Origin: JAFDZV01 sp964455525
GTDB taxonomy: Bacteria > Bacteroidota > Ignavibacteria > OLB7
DNA length: 64,000 bases
Assembly: GCA_964455525.1 (NCBI GenBank)
Contig: CAYVWR010000001.1
Span: 558,001 to 622,000, forward strand
Direction: 5' to 3'
Shown here in pieces: positions 55,901-62,699 of this stretch. The notes beneath the pieces were generated by a model, which was not told the DNA's origin, ran no database searches, and saw only the letters and a list, made by a program, of their open reading frames with translations. Every line of letters starts with the position of its first letter. Position 1 is the stretch's first letter. Made by a program: the position numbers and the translations under genes.

Positions 55901-56179
55901 ACCGGAGGTGCATCACTGAGCGTGATACCAAACCCGGCACGTGGCTCCACAAGGCTCAGCGTCAAGCTGCCCCATGGCATGCATGTGGGAGCAGGGGCAT
56001 CGCTGGTGCTGTTCGATGTCAAGGGACATCAGGTTCTTGACCTCAGTGAAGGCTTTGCACAAAGCGGCTTCGCTTCGGTGGAGTTCAACGCATCCACCCT
56101 GCCATCGGGCACCTACTACTGCCGTCTTACAACACCGCAGTGGAACGGAACCCTTGGCTCGGTTGTGATCGAGAAATGA
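52994..56179 (+). CDS. Large T9SS surface protein: DUF2341, LamG-like, seven Ig-like repeats, sorting domain
   Basis: A 1061-residue exported protein. Signal peptide 1-26 (ends YAQ). Residues about 30-125 resemble DUF2341 (WLYSRPINITNPGAAISNYF to SIKMFYGNPAATATT). About 140-355 is a LamG/concanavalin-like domain (VAALYTFTQDGGTTLPDRSG to AAVYTVAFTDNQVAALYNSL). From about 366 seven Ig-like repeats follow, each with a YQW[RQ]xNG or YQWQKDG core and a Y-D-V-V strand. Residues about 975-1061 are a type A T9SS sorting domain (LSVIPNPARGSTRLSVKL, then LPSGTYYCRLTTPQWNG). It is probably an adhesin or carbohydrate-binding surface protein. A ribosome site (AGGAGA) precedes the ATG. A strong terminator follows; it is monocistronic. 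Confidence 0.88.
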   Translation: MKNALLRWYALAIALVITAGSGTAYAQCLDAWLYSRPINITNPGAAISNYFLIVKINTLELISSGKMRSTGSDLRFADAACNSLDYWIESGLNTATTIIWVKVPSVSSGGTSIKMFYGNPAATATTSAMSNIFGNGVAALYTFTQDGGTTLPDRSGNGFDMALSGITWGSGIRSDVKAIGGFQSGGRAFYNGTGPALGTGSWTAVTFINVPAASSGAGIIGSYPGDGVTAWLIKMQGSGNATFMNLTYDPATGGFCQTPAVGAVTPNVWQMVTGTRETGVTKSIYLNATKAGDMCPGDNRNVTSPNGPFELGRSYGGANPLNGSLSFAAVYTVAFTDNQVAALYNSLAPNPEPTTSVGAEVMQAPLITRHPVGALLCEGSSITFTVTAEGSNLSYQWRHNGVAIPLATSTSYAIPSVTPAHVGEYDVVVSNLSAITTTSSAALLSLRSATAFTTQPESYFACGGSPVRFSVTSSDPNVTYQWRKNGTPIPGAIASSYDIPSVSAASTGDYDVIATNVCGDKTTSNTGRLDLNGGPAITAHPGSLNLCRSRSGMLTVIATGTNLTYQWRRNGKPLEGENRPELRIFANPAAAGNYDVVVNGDCGTQISQTATLQVQLDAIITEQPLDQSVDIGDRVSFSVKTTGGGTLSYQWQKDGFNIPNATGPSYTIQSMTYNDIGDYNVVIHGTICNSEPTVSNKASLLVRQAPSIIGEPESSIACIGTPASFSITATGVGLSYQWRLNGTPIAGATDRHYLIERTSQSDVGTYDVVVRASYGQTLTSKPATLSLFSLPRVTEPPMNYTVCMGNPARFSVGTDDANVTYQWRHNGTPIPGATAASYDIASVDARNTGEYDVVITNTCGNQIVSDAGRLDLNNGPVITSHPVDRTVVRGESVIFTVIATGQDLRYQWRKNGIDIPGANSSIYDFIVGSSADDGVYDVVITDACGNTVSSNPAQISVSLSSAPLLNEATTGGASLSVIPNPARGSTRLSVKLPHGMHVGAGASLVLFDVKGHQVLDLSEGFAQSGFASVEFNASTLPSGTYYCRLTTPQWNGTLGSVVIEK

Positions 56180-56207
56180 TAGAGCATCGCTGACAGGTAT
56201 CAATAGC

Positions 56208-56232
56208 AAGGGGAGGCATTGTGCCTCCCCTT
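56208..56232 (+). terminator. Intrinsic terminator after the large surface protein
   Basis: AAGGGGAGGCA (56208-56218) / TGCCTCCCCTT (56222-56232), a perfect 11-bp stem with loop TTG, followed by GTTCGTTAT. It may also serve the convergent antiporter gene. Confidence 0.85.
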
Positions 56233-56293
56233 GTTCGTTATATGGCCACCACGGCGCAACATCTCCGGGCGCCACCACAGCCCGATCCGATCC

Positions 56294-58039
56294 TCATAGC
56301 GTATGAGGATCAGGACGCTCGATTTTCACCGAGGCGCGCAATACGTCGATTGGCTGCCCCTGGTAGATAAGCTCGCGCGCGTCCGCTCGGCGGAAGAAAC
56401 GGGCTATCTGGCCGATGATCTGCACCTGTGCAGCATCATCCTGCCGAGATGTCAACAGAAGAAAAATCAGGCGCACAGGCTCGCCATCGGGCGCATCAAA
56501 ATCGATGCCCGAGGCGCTATGCCCAATCACCAGCACCGGCCTGGCAAGCCCGCTCAATCGTGCATGGGGCACGGCTATCTCCTCGCCGAGAGCGGTTCCC
56601 ATCAGGCTCTCGCGTGCAAGCACGGCGTCGGCAACCTCTCTGGCGTTCAAACCGGCAGAGGAAGCGGCCATCAGCACAAGCTCCTGGATCGCCCCCTCCC
56701 GGTCCGCCGCCTTCAAGTCCGGTTGCAGCAGCTCGGTCGCGATAAGATCCTCCAGCATCCACCGTTTCGGCTTCACGATAAACAGGCTCATCACCGGACC
56801 GCTCGCGGTAGCCCCTACAAGCGCCAGCGTCACAAGCGCAATGAACATCTCCTCGGTAATGATCCCATACTGCAACGCGAGAAGCCCCAGAATGATCTCC
56901 ATGGCGCCGTGGGCGTTCATGCCAGCTGTCACTGCGTATCCCTCATGTTTGGGAAGCCCACCCCAGCGGGCAGCCAGCAGCGTTCCGGCCGACTTGCCCA
57001 CAACCGACAGAACGATCACCGCAAGCACCAGCAAGAGGTTGAAGTCGGCCAGGAAATTGACGCGCAAGCCGATGGAAACGAAGAAGATCGGGGCAAAGAT
57101 ATTGGTAACGAACTGGTGCAGAATGGTGCGTGTATGCTCGCGCAGATGCTTTGAATCGCCGATCGCCATCCCCACGAGAAAGGCTCCGAAGATAGCATGA
57201 ATGCCAATGGCCTCAGTAAGCGCCGCGCCGGCAAACGCCAGCACCAACGTAAAACTGAGCACGCCGCCGGGCCAACTCAAGCGTGCCTGAATCCAGGGAA
57301 GGAGCCGATGCACAAGGCTGCGCAGAACAGTCAGAGCAAACACCACAACGCCGAGCGTAAGAAGGATCGTCACCCAGATGCTAAATCCACTATGGGCTAT
57401 ATCGCCGCTTGTATCGGCCGTCCCCCCGGCTGCCCCCATCATGCTCAGGACGATAGAAAAGATGATCCAGCCGATAAGATCGTTGAACATCGCCGCCGCC
57501 ATGATTAGCATGCCGACATCCGATTTGAAGATCCCCAGATCCATCAGAATCCGTGCGGCCACGGGGAGGGCCGAGATGCTGAGTGCCGTTCCAAGAAACA
57601 GCGCAAAGGTCAGCGTATCGCTACCAGGCGTGCTTCCCCAGAACTGCGGCATCAGATAGGCGGCTGTAAATCCAAGGGCGAACGGAACCACAACCCCCAT
57701 AAGACTTACCAGGACGGCAGCCTTTCCCTGCCGCCACAACACCGACAGATCCACTTCCAACCCTGCAATGAGCAGTAGCAGAACAACGGCGATCAGGTTG
57801 ATCGTCTCGAAGGCAAGGGGTGCGGCCCCGGTGCTGGGAAAGAGCACGGCCGAGATTCCAGGAACCAGCGTCCCCAGAATCGTGGGGCCTAGGACGATGC
57901 CGGCAATGATCTCGCCGACGATGGCAGGCTGCCGGAAATAATTGGCAAGCTCGCCGAACAGCCGGGCAACACCGAGCATCACCGCAAGTCCAAACAGCAA
58001 AAGGCTTATATCACGTGGGCTTAAAGACTCCATTGGCAA
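56294..58039 (-). CDS. CPA2-family cation:proton antiporter with C-terminal PTS EIIA-like domain
   Basis: A 581-residue inner-membrane protein. Residues 1-425 form the KefB/NapA-like exchanger with about 12 membrane segments, including FRQPAIVGEIIAGIVLGPTI, LLLIAGLEVDLSVLW and the ion-site region MAAAMFNDLIGWIIFSIVLS. Residues about 435-575 are a cytosolic PTS EIIA type 2 (Fru/Ntr-like) domain with the phosphorylatable histidine in EEIAVPHARLSG (His492). Such fusions suggest control of ion exchange by phosphotransfer. The gene starts 42 bases after a tandem universal stress protein gene on the same strand. The transported cation (Na+ or K+) cannot be told from sequence. Confidence 0.9.
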   Translation of the reverse strand: MPMESLSPRDISLLLFGLAVMLGVARLFGELANYFRQPAIVGEIIAGIVLGPTILGTLVPGISAVLFPSTGAAPLAFETINLIAVVLLLLIAGLEVDLSVLWRQGKAAVLVSLMGVVVPFALGFTAAYLMPQFWGSTPGSDTLTFALFLGTALSISALPVAARILMDLGIFKSDVGMLIMAAAMFNDLIGWIIFSIVLSMMGAAGGTADTSGDIAHSGFSIWVTILLTLGVVVFALTVLRSLVHRLLPWIQARLSWPGGVLSFTLVLAFAGAALTEAIGIHAIFGAFLVGMAIGDSKHLREHTRTILHQFVTNIFAPIFFVSIGLRVNFLADFNLLLVLAVIVLSVVGKSAGTLLAARWGGLPKHEGYAVTAGMNAHGAMEIILGLLALQYGIITEEMFIALVTLALVGATASGPVMSLFIVKPKRWMLEDLIATELLQPDLKAADREGAIQELVLMAASSAGLNAREVADAVLARESLMGTALGEEIAVPHARLSGLARPVLVIGHSASGIDFDAPDGEPVRLIFLLLTSRQDDAAQVQIIGQIARFFRRADARELIYQGQPIDVLRASVKIERPDPHTL

Positions 58040-58081
58040 TCCCGCATATGAACGAACACAACAGCTATGAGGTCGGAGAGA

Positions 58082-58936
58082 TCACGACAATGCATGGGAT
58101 GCCCGGTCGCGCACAATCCAGAGGTTGCATGGTATTTCGCGCAGCACCGATTCCATATCGGATGGAAAGATCCGCTCCAGAATGCCCAGATACGCACGAT
58201 CCAGCGGCAGTACCAGAAGGTCCGCGCCCACATCCTGTGCATATGTTGCACCCACGGCGCCTGGACTTGTCCCTTCAAGGTAGACCGGCCGTATCGCCAC
58301 CTGCGAGTAACCGGCACCATCGATGAAATCCGCAAGGAGCGCTCGCTCCTCGGCTTCGGTACGCCCTATATAATCGCTCACCTCGCCTCGATCGGCTCCT
58401 CTGGCAAGCGCCATCGCCTCGCCATAGGTGGAATGAATCCGCACCACGTCGATCGTCCCCACCCCCTCTTTCGAGGCCAGATAGAGCGCCTTGCGCAGGG
58501 CGATCACGGACATCACGGAGAAATCGGTGATAACAACGATCCGCTGAAACGGCCTGCGTTCCAGCTCCGGCTCGGTAAAGAGCATCAGGGAGCATTCCGC
58601 CTCGCGTACCAGCGTCCGCGCAACCGAGCCGAGGAAATAGCGCAGCGCACGCTCCTTCTCCAATGCTCCGGCAATCAGCAGGTCCACATGATGCTGATCT
58701 GCCAGCTCCATGATGCCGGAAGCCGGAGAGCCTTGCCCTGCCAGCAGTGGAAGATCGGGGGGAAGCCCGGTGCGCACCAGAACCTCCCGCAGCTTCTTCT
58801 GATCCATCTGCTCGCCTATATGAATCAGGCTAAGCTTTGCACCGGACCAGCCTGCAATGCGGGCAGCCTCGGCAAGCAGTGGTGCCAGTCGTGGCGTAAA
58901 CGCGACTGCCACAGCGATATGGCGATAGATATTCAT
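58082..58936 (-). CDS. Tandem universal stress protein
   Basis: A 284-residue cytosolic protein made of two Usp domains: about 1-140 (MNIYRHIAVAVAFTPRLAP to VREAECSLMLFTEP) and 150-284 (RIVVITDFSVMSVIALRKAL to REIPCNLWIVRD). The second domain ends in the typical hydrophobic strand; the ATP-loop glycine pattern is degenerate in both, so ATP binding is uncertain. ATGs at 58939 and 58936 are both possible; a frame to 59182 has no Usp sequence. It is transcribed with the antiporter 42 bases downstream, a pairing known for cation/proton exchangers, and may sense nucleotide or energy state for it. Confidence 0.88.
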   Translation of the reverse strand: MNIYRHIAVAVAFTPRLAPLLAEAARIAGWSGAKLSLIHIGEQMDQKKLREVLVRTGLPPDLPLLAGQGSPASGIMELADQHHVDLLIAGALEKERALRYFLGSVARTLVREAECSLMLFTEPELERRPFQRIVVITDFSVMSVIALRKALYLASKEGVGTIDVVRIHSTYGEAMALARGADRGEVSDYIGRTEAEERALLADFIDGAGYSQVAIRPVYLEGTSPGAVGATYAQDVGADLLVLPLDRAYLGILERIFPSDMESVLREIPCNLWIVRDRASHALS

Positions 58937-59255
58937 CATCTGTCGATCTGCTGGTTCATACAACCTTATGGGAAAGACGTATCCGGCAACGTTGGCATAG
59001 GATTCATCTTCCGATGAAACAAAGACCATTCCCCAATTCACGCACCGCTCCTGAGCATCGGCCGGTTCCAGAAGGCAATGCAGTTCTTCAAGAGCGCTGC
59101 GGACATACCGGGAAAGTAGACCAAGACATGATGGCATACAACTGTGGAACGGACAGTATACCCGGCGAACGCCAGCATTCATTGTGCGAATCTCTCATTT
59201 CCCGCCCCACATGTGCTGGAAATACCGATATTATTCAAAACGTTACGGAGCAGCG
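58937..59255. other. Divergent intergenic region
   Basis: About 320 bases between the minus-strand Usp gene and the plus-strand SDR gene. Promoters for both should be here; I see no clear repeat or gene. Confidence 0.45.
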
Positions 59256-60026
59256 ATGGAACAGGAACGAATCATTCTTACCGGCGCATCGGCTGGAATC
59301 GGCCGTGCGCTGGCACTGGCATATGCGCAGCGGGGCGCCCGCCTGCTTCTGGTAGCACGGCGCGAGAATCTGCTGCACGAGCTGGCCGGGGAGATCCGAA
59401 AGCTTGGCGGCACTGCCGAGATCCTGGCGGCCGATGTGGCCGATCCGGGGTCGGCCGATACAGCCGTGGCGCTTGCATGCGAACGGTTCGGCGGAGTGGA
59501 TATGGTGCTGATGAACGCCGGCCGGGGAGGCCCGATGTTCGTTGATGCATTCGATGCGGAGGAGGCCGAACAGGTGATGCGCGTAAACTACTTCAGCATC
59601 GTTCGCATGGTGGGGGCGATTCTGCCAGCAATGCTCACAGAGCAACGCGGACGTATCGTGGCGGTCAGCTCGCTGGCCGCATATCGTGGGATGCCCGGCT
59701 CGGGAGCCTATAATGCAAGCAAGGCAGCGGTGACGATTTTTATGGAAAGCATCCGCACCGAGCTTCGCCAGCGCGGCATTGATGTAATCACCATCGCCCC
59801 CGGCTTCATCCGTACCGATATGACCGCCCGGAACGAGTTCGAGATGCCGTTTCTGATGGAGGCTGATGAGGCTGCCGAGCGCATCGTACGGGCCATCGAC
59901 CGCCGATCCAGCCTCTACAGATTTCCGCTCCCCACATCGCTCGCCGTGCGGGTGCTCTCATGGCTGCCGAACAGCATCTTCGACCGGCTGGTACACTGGG
60001 GACGCTCCACGGCGCTACGCCGATAG
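59256..60026 (+). CDS. Short-chain dehydrogenase/reductase
   Basis: A 256-residue NAD(P)-dependent oxidoreductase. From the ATG at 59256 (ribosome site GGAG upstream) it reads MEQERIILTGASAGIGRALA, with the nucleotide motif TGASAGIG (9-16), LMNAGRGG, the catalytic Ser in AVSSLAAYRG, and Tyr/Lys in GAYNASKAA. The arginine in RRENLL after the second strand suggests NADP preference. The C-terminal part (PLPTSLAVRVLSWLPNSIFD) is hydrophobic and could touch a membrane, as in the DltE/acyl-reductase-like SDRs. The substrate is unknown. It converges on the next gene with 14 bases between the stop codons. Confidence 0.9.
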   Translation: MEQERIILTGASAGIGRALALAYAQRGARLLLVARRENLLHELAGEIRKLGGTAEILAADVADPGSADTAVALACERFGGVDMVLMNAGRGGPMFVDAFDAEEAEQVMRVNYFSIVRMVGAILPAMLTEQRGRIVAVSSLAAYRGMPGSGAYNASKAAVTIFMESIRTELRQRGIDVITIAPGFIRTDMTARNEFEMPFLMEADEAAERIVRAIDRRSSLYRFPLPTSLAVRVLSWLPNSIFDRLVHWGRSTALRR

Positions 60027-60040
60027 CGGCATGCAGAGCA

Positions 60041-60775
60041 TCAGCGCTCCCCGGCCATTCTCTCCGCCATCGCGGCGATCTCCCGCAGACATTCATCAAG
60101 ATCATGGTCAAGCCGTGCCGGGGAGAACCGAATCACACTCCAGGCCTCCGCCACATCGCCGATCTCCTCGCCGATGACACTGCTCTCACCACAGATAATG
60201 CCAAGGCCTCGCCCGGCACGGAACAGGGCAAAATCAAGCTCCATCACCATCCCGCCCAAACGCATATAATACCGGCGCTCGATCTGCGGCTCGTGTTGCC
60301 GCAACGACGCCCAGAGCCGCTCCTCGCCTCGTGTTCCAACGATCAGATCGTTGATATCCACGGCCTGCAGCAGACGATCGCGTGTGGTGCGGATAAACGT
60401 GATCCGGCGTGGCCGCCGGCTCAGCACCGGCCGTTCCAGACGCTCCACATGCTTCAGCCGAATCAGATGATAGGCTGTATCGGCGGCAGGATGGTACGGC
60501 TCATCGGGAATGATCTGCCGCCGTGGCAGCACCCGCCGCTCCTCGATCTCGCCCCATACCTCGATGGCGCCAGGAAGGCCGGTACGGATCGACGCAGTCT
60601 GATAGAATGCAAGGGCGGAGGTTTCATCAAGAGCATCGTGTGCTATCTGATGCCCACGCACACGATCTGGAATCCGGTACCATCGCTCGTCGATCACGCG
60701 ATGAAGATCGGCATCGTTGCGGAGAACTGCCACAAGGCAGTCACGCCTGGGTTCGGTGAAGGGAATTCTGTTCAT
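60041..60775 (-). CDS. Conserved hypothetical protein
   Basis: A 244-residue soluble protein starting at 60775 (MNRIPFTEPRRDCLVAVLRN). Conserved-looking parts are DERWYRIPDRVRG, TSALAFYQTASIRTGLPGAIEVWGE, the charged RRVLPRRQIIPDEPYHPA, AYHLIRLKHVERLERPVLSRR and RRITFIRTTRDRLLQAVDINDL. This resembles a family seen in Chloroflexi and cyanobacteria, some of whose members carry a DUF559-like nuclease part; here the C-terminal part (RRYYMRLGGMVMELDFALFR to GLGIICGESSVIGEE) could be a degenerate version of that. No catalytic motif is certain. No signal peptide. Function unknown. Confidence 0.7.
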   Translation of the reverse strand: MNRIPFTEPRRDCLVAVLRNDADLHRVIDERWYRIPDRVRGHQIAHDALDETSALAFYQTASIRTGLPGAIEVWGEIEERRVLPRRQIIPDEPYHPAADTAYHLIRLKHVERLERPVLSRRPRRITFIRTTRDRLLQAVDINDLIVGTRGEERLWASLRQHEPQIERRYYMRLGGMVMELDFALFRAGRGLGIICGESSVIGEEIGDVAEAWSVIRFSPARLDHDLDECLREIAAMAERMAGER

Positions 60776-60941
60776 GGCGGCATCTTTCGGAGTATCGGGA
60801 TGGATGATCGGAGGAGATTCAGTGGTGGGAATATGCAAAAACGAGAGGGCCAATGCCCTCCCATTTCCCATCTGCGACGGATACCCCGCCACAATCTGCG
60901 GAAGAAGGGGGGTATCCCCGGAGCATATGCCGCACAGGCTC

Positions 60942-61808
60942 TCAGTACCTAATTATCATCGTTGCAGAATCGATCTCGACGCCATCCTGGTAGTTGAAAT
61001 ACGCCCTGAACGACGCATTGATTATCCGTTCCGACGGAATATTCCGATCGATACGAAATATCCCTTCGCTGCCGCTCCCCCCGGTAGCGAGCCACTGTGC
61101 ATCCTGATAGGGGATCGCGGCTATTCCCGAAGGACCGAGCCGGGGATCGTTGATAAGCCCCTTTTGGGCAACCGATCCGTCCGGTGGAACATCCATATGC
61201 CCCACCAGGAGATAGATCATCGACAGGGAATACTCGCCCCAGTTATAGAGATACAACGGCTTTGGAATCCGCGCGATCAAGCGTAGCTCCAGCCCGATCG
61301 GCACCTTGTTCGCGCCAAGCTCCAGCCCCAGCACCGATGCAGGGTCCACCAGAAGCGGCAGCGAGTCGAGAACCATGCCCGTGAGGCTCGAACGTTTGTA
61401 GAGCCATCCCTGCACCGAGAACTGTCCCTGGCTATCGCGGATGGTATCGTAGCGGACTATCGTATCACGAACGGTGAGCGTATCGAACAGCCGTGTGGTA
61501 TCCCGCAGACGCAGGGTATCGCTCTGGAACACCGTATCTATACGGATCACGATCCGTTCCACAATCACGGTATCATACCGAATAACCGTGTCGATCGTAA
61601 AGAGAGTATCGGCCACGATCACCGTATCGAACAACCGTGTGGTATCGTAGCGCACCACGGTATCAATCCCCCGCCTGATGACACGTGCGGAGTTTTCATC
61701 GAGCACCGTCTCGGTACATGCAGCGATCATCACCCCGAGCAGTATCATCACAACGATGCCAAGGTCACATCTTCCGGCCCCCCTGATACCCCATCTCATT
61801 ACTGCCAT
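60942..61808 (-). CDS. Lipoprotein with DTxxxx hexapeptide repeats
   Basis: A 288-residue exported lipoprotein (lipobox MIAAC; an in-frame ATG three codons in is an alternative start). After DENSARVIRRGI comes an uninterrupted array of 13 hexapeptides, 12 of which begin Asp-Thr (DTVVRY, DTTRLF, DTVIVA, DTLFTI, DTVIRY and so on, up to DTIRDS). Beta-branched residues dominate, so an extended or beta-solenoid-like stalk is likely. The C-terminal 160 residues form a globular domain (ANKVPIGLELRLIARI to EIDSATMIIRY) similar in layout to that of the upstream paralog at 61851-62699. It is third in an envelope operon with that paralog and a membrane/beta-barrel hybrid protein. Confidence 0.8.
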   Translation of the reverse strand: MAVMRWGIRGAGRCDLGIVVMILLGVMIAACTETVLDENSARVIRRGIDTVVRYDTTRLFDTVIVADTLFTIDTVIRYDTVIVERIVIRIDTVFQSDTLRLRDTTRLFDTLTVRDTIVRYDTIRDSQGQFSVQGWLYKRSSLTGMVLDSLPLLVDPASVLGLELGANKVPIGLELRLIARIPKPLYLYNWGEYSLSMIYLLVGHMDVPPDGSVAQKGLINDPRLGPSGIAAIPYQDAQWLATGGSGSEGIFRIDRNIPSERIINASFRAYFNYQDGVEIDSATMIIRY

Positions 61809-61850
61809 GCATGCCCTCCATACACCATAGTGGTCCCTGGCAATCGCCCA

Positions 61851-62699
61851 TCAATAAGAGAAGTGGAACTCAATTTTCACGATAGACAGCGATGCGGGCC
61901 ACTTGAAATTTGCCGTCAGATGTGCCCGAATCACCCGTTGCACACTATTTACCTCGTCGATCTTGAAGCGCCCTTTATTCTCTATGCCCTCGGTGGCCAT
62001 CCACAAGGGCTGGTCGCCCCCCTGATCCGTCCGATACAGCACACCAAGACCATTACGATCGGGGTACAAGGCAGGGTCGGCAAGAAACTCAGCAGATTGC
62101 CCTGGCTGAAGCGACACGTTCAGATAGATCCATGAGGGCGCATCCCAGATTCCATTGTTCATCATCTGCTCGTCGATCCTGGCCATCAATCGCAGCCGTA
62201 TGTTGTTCGGGGTATTTGTTCCCTGATCGAACGTAATCTCCAGCCTGGAAAGAGAATCGATCACCAACGGGGCAGTCTCGCGCGCCCCCTGGTTATACGG
62301 AAAGAGGATAAGCCCAGCCAGATGCGCACGATCCGGGCAATGCCGCAACGAATCGGCGTAGCGAACGGAGTCGGCACGGCGAAGCGAATCAAGCTGATGA
62401 AGCGCCTTCGCCTGGCGAAGCGAATCCAGGCGCCGTATCGTCTCGGCAAATCGGAGTGAATCGGCATATCGCGTGGAGTCGGCAAAGCGAAGCGAGTCGA
62501 GCAGTCGCAGCGAATCACGATAGATGCGCAACGAGTCCGCCAGACGGTTCTCGCGCAATGTGATCCTGGCGCTATCGGCATCCACCGTGGTATTGGTGCA
62601 CCCGGCAAGAATCACGACAAGCACAACCAGGAGATATGCCGCAACGACATGTCTCCTGCTGGCATGCTTATCGCCCGCACTGGCTACCACGGTTTCCAC
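61851..62699 (-). CDS. Lipoprotein with DSLRxx hexapeptide repeats
   Basis: A 282-residue exported lipoprotein. The start is a GTG at 62699 that overlaps the stop of the upstream gene by 16 bases (translational coupling). The lipobox is ILAGC. After VDADSARITLRENRLA comes an array of about 11 hexapeptides based on DSLRxx (DSLRLL, DSLRFA, DSTRYA, DSLRFA, ETIRRL, DSLRQA, DSLRRA, DSVRYA, DSLRHC), one unit being a heptad; the Arg/Leu/Ala content predicts a long helix. The C-terminal domain (NNIRLRLMARIDEQMMNNGI to SIVKIEFHFSY) is paralogous in layout to that of the gene 42 bases downstream. Probably a periplasm-spanning lipoprotein pair. Confidence 0.8.
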   Translation of the reverse strand: METVVASAGDKHASRRHVVAAYLLVVLVVILAGCTNTTVDADSARITLRENRLADSLRIYRDSLRLLDSLRFADSTRYADSLRFAETIRRLDSLRQAKALHQLDSLRRADSVRYADSLRHCPDRAHLAGLILFPYNQGARETAPLVIDSLSRLEITFDQGTNTPNNIRLRLMARIDEQMMNNGIWDAPSWIYLNVSLQPGQSAEFLADPALYPDRNGLGVLYRTDQGGDQPLWMATEGIENKGRFKIDEVNSVQRVIRAHLTANFKWPASLSIVKIEFHFSY

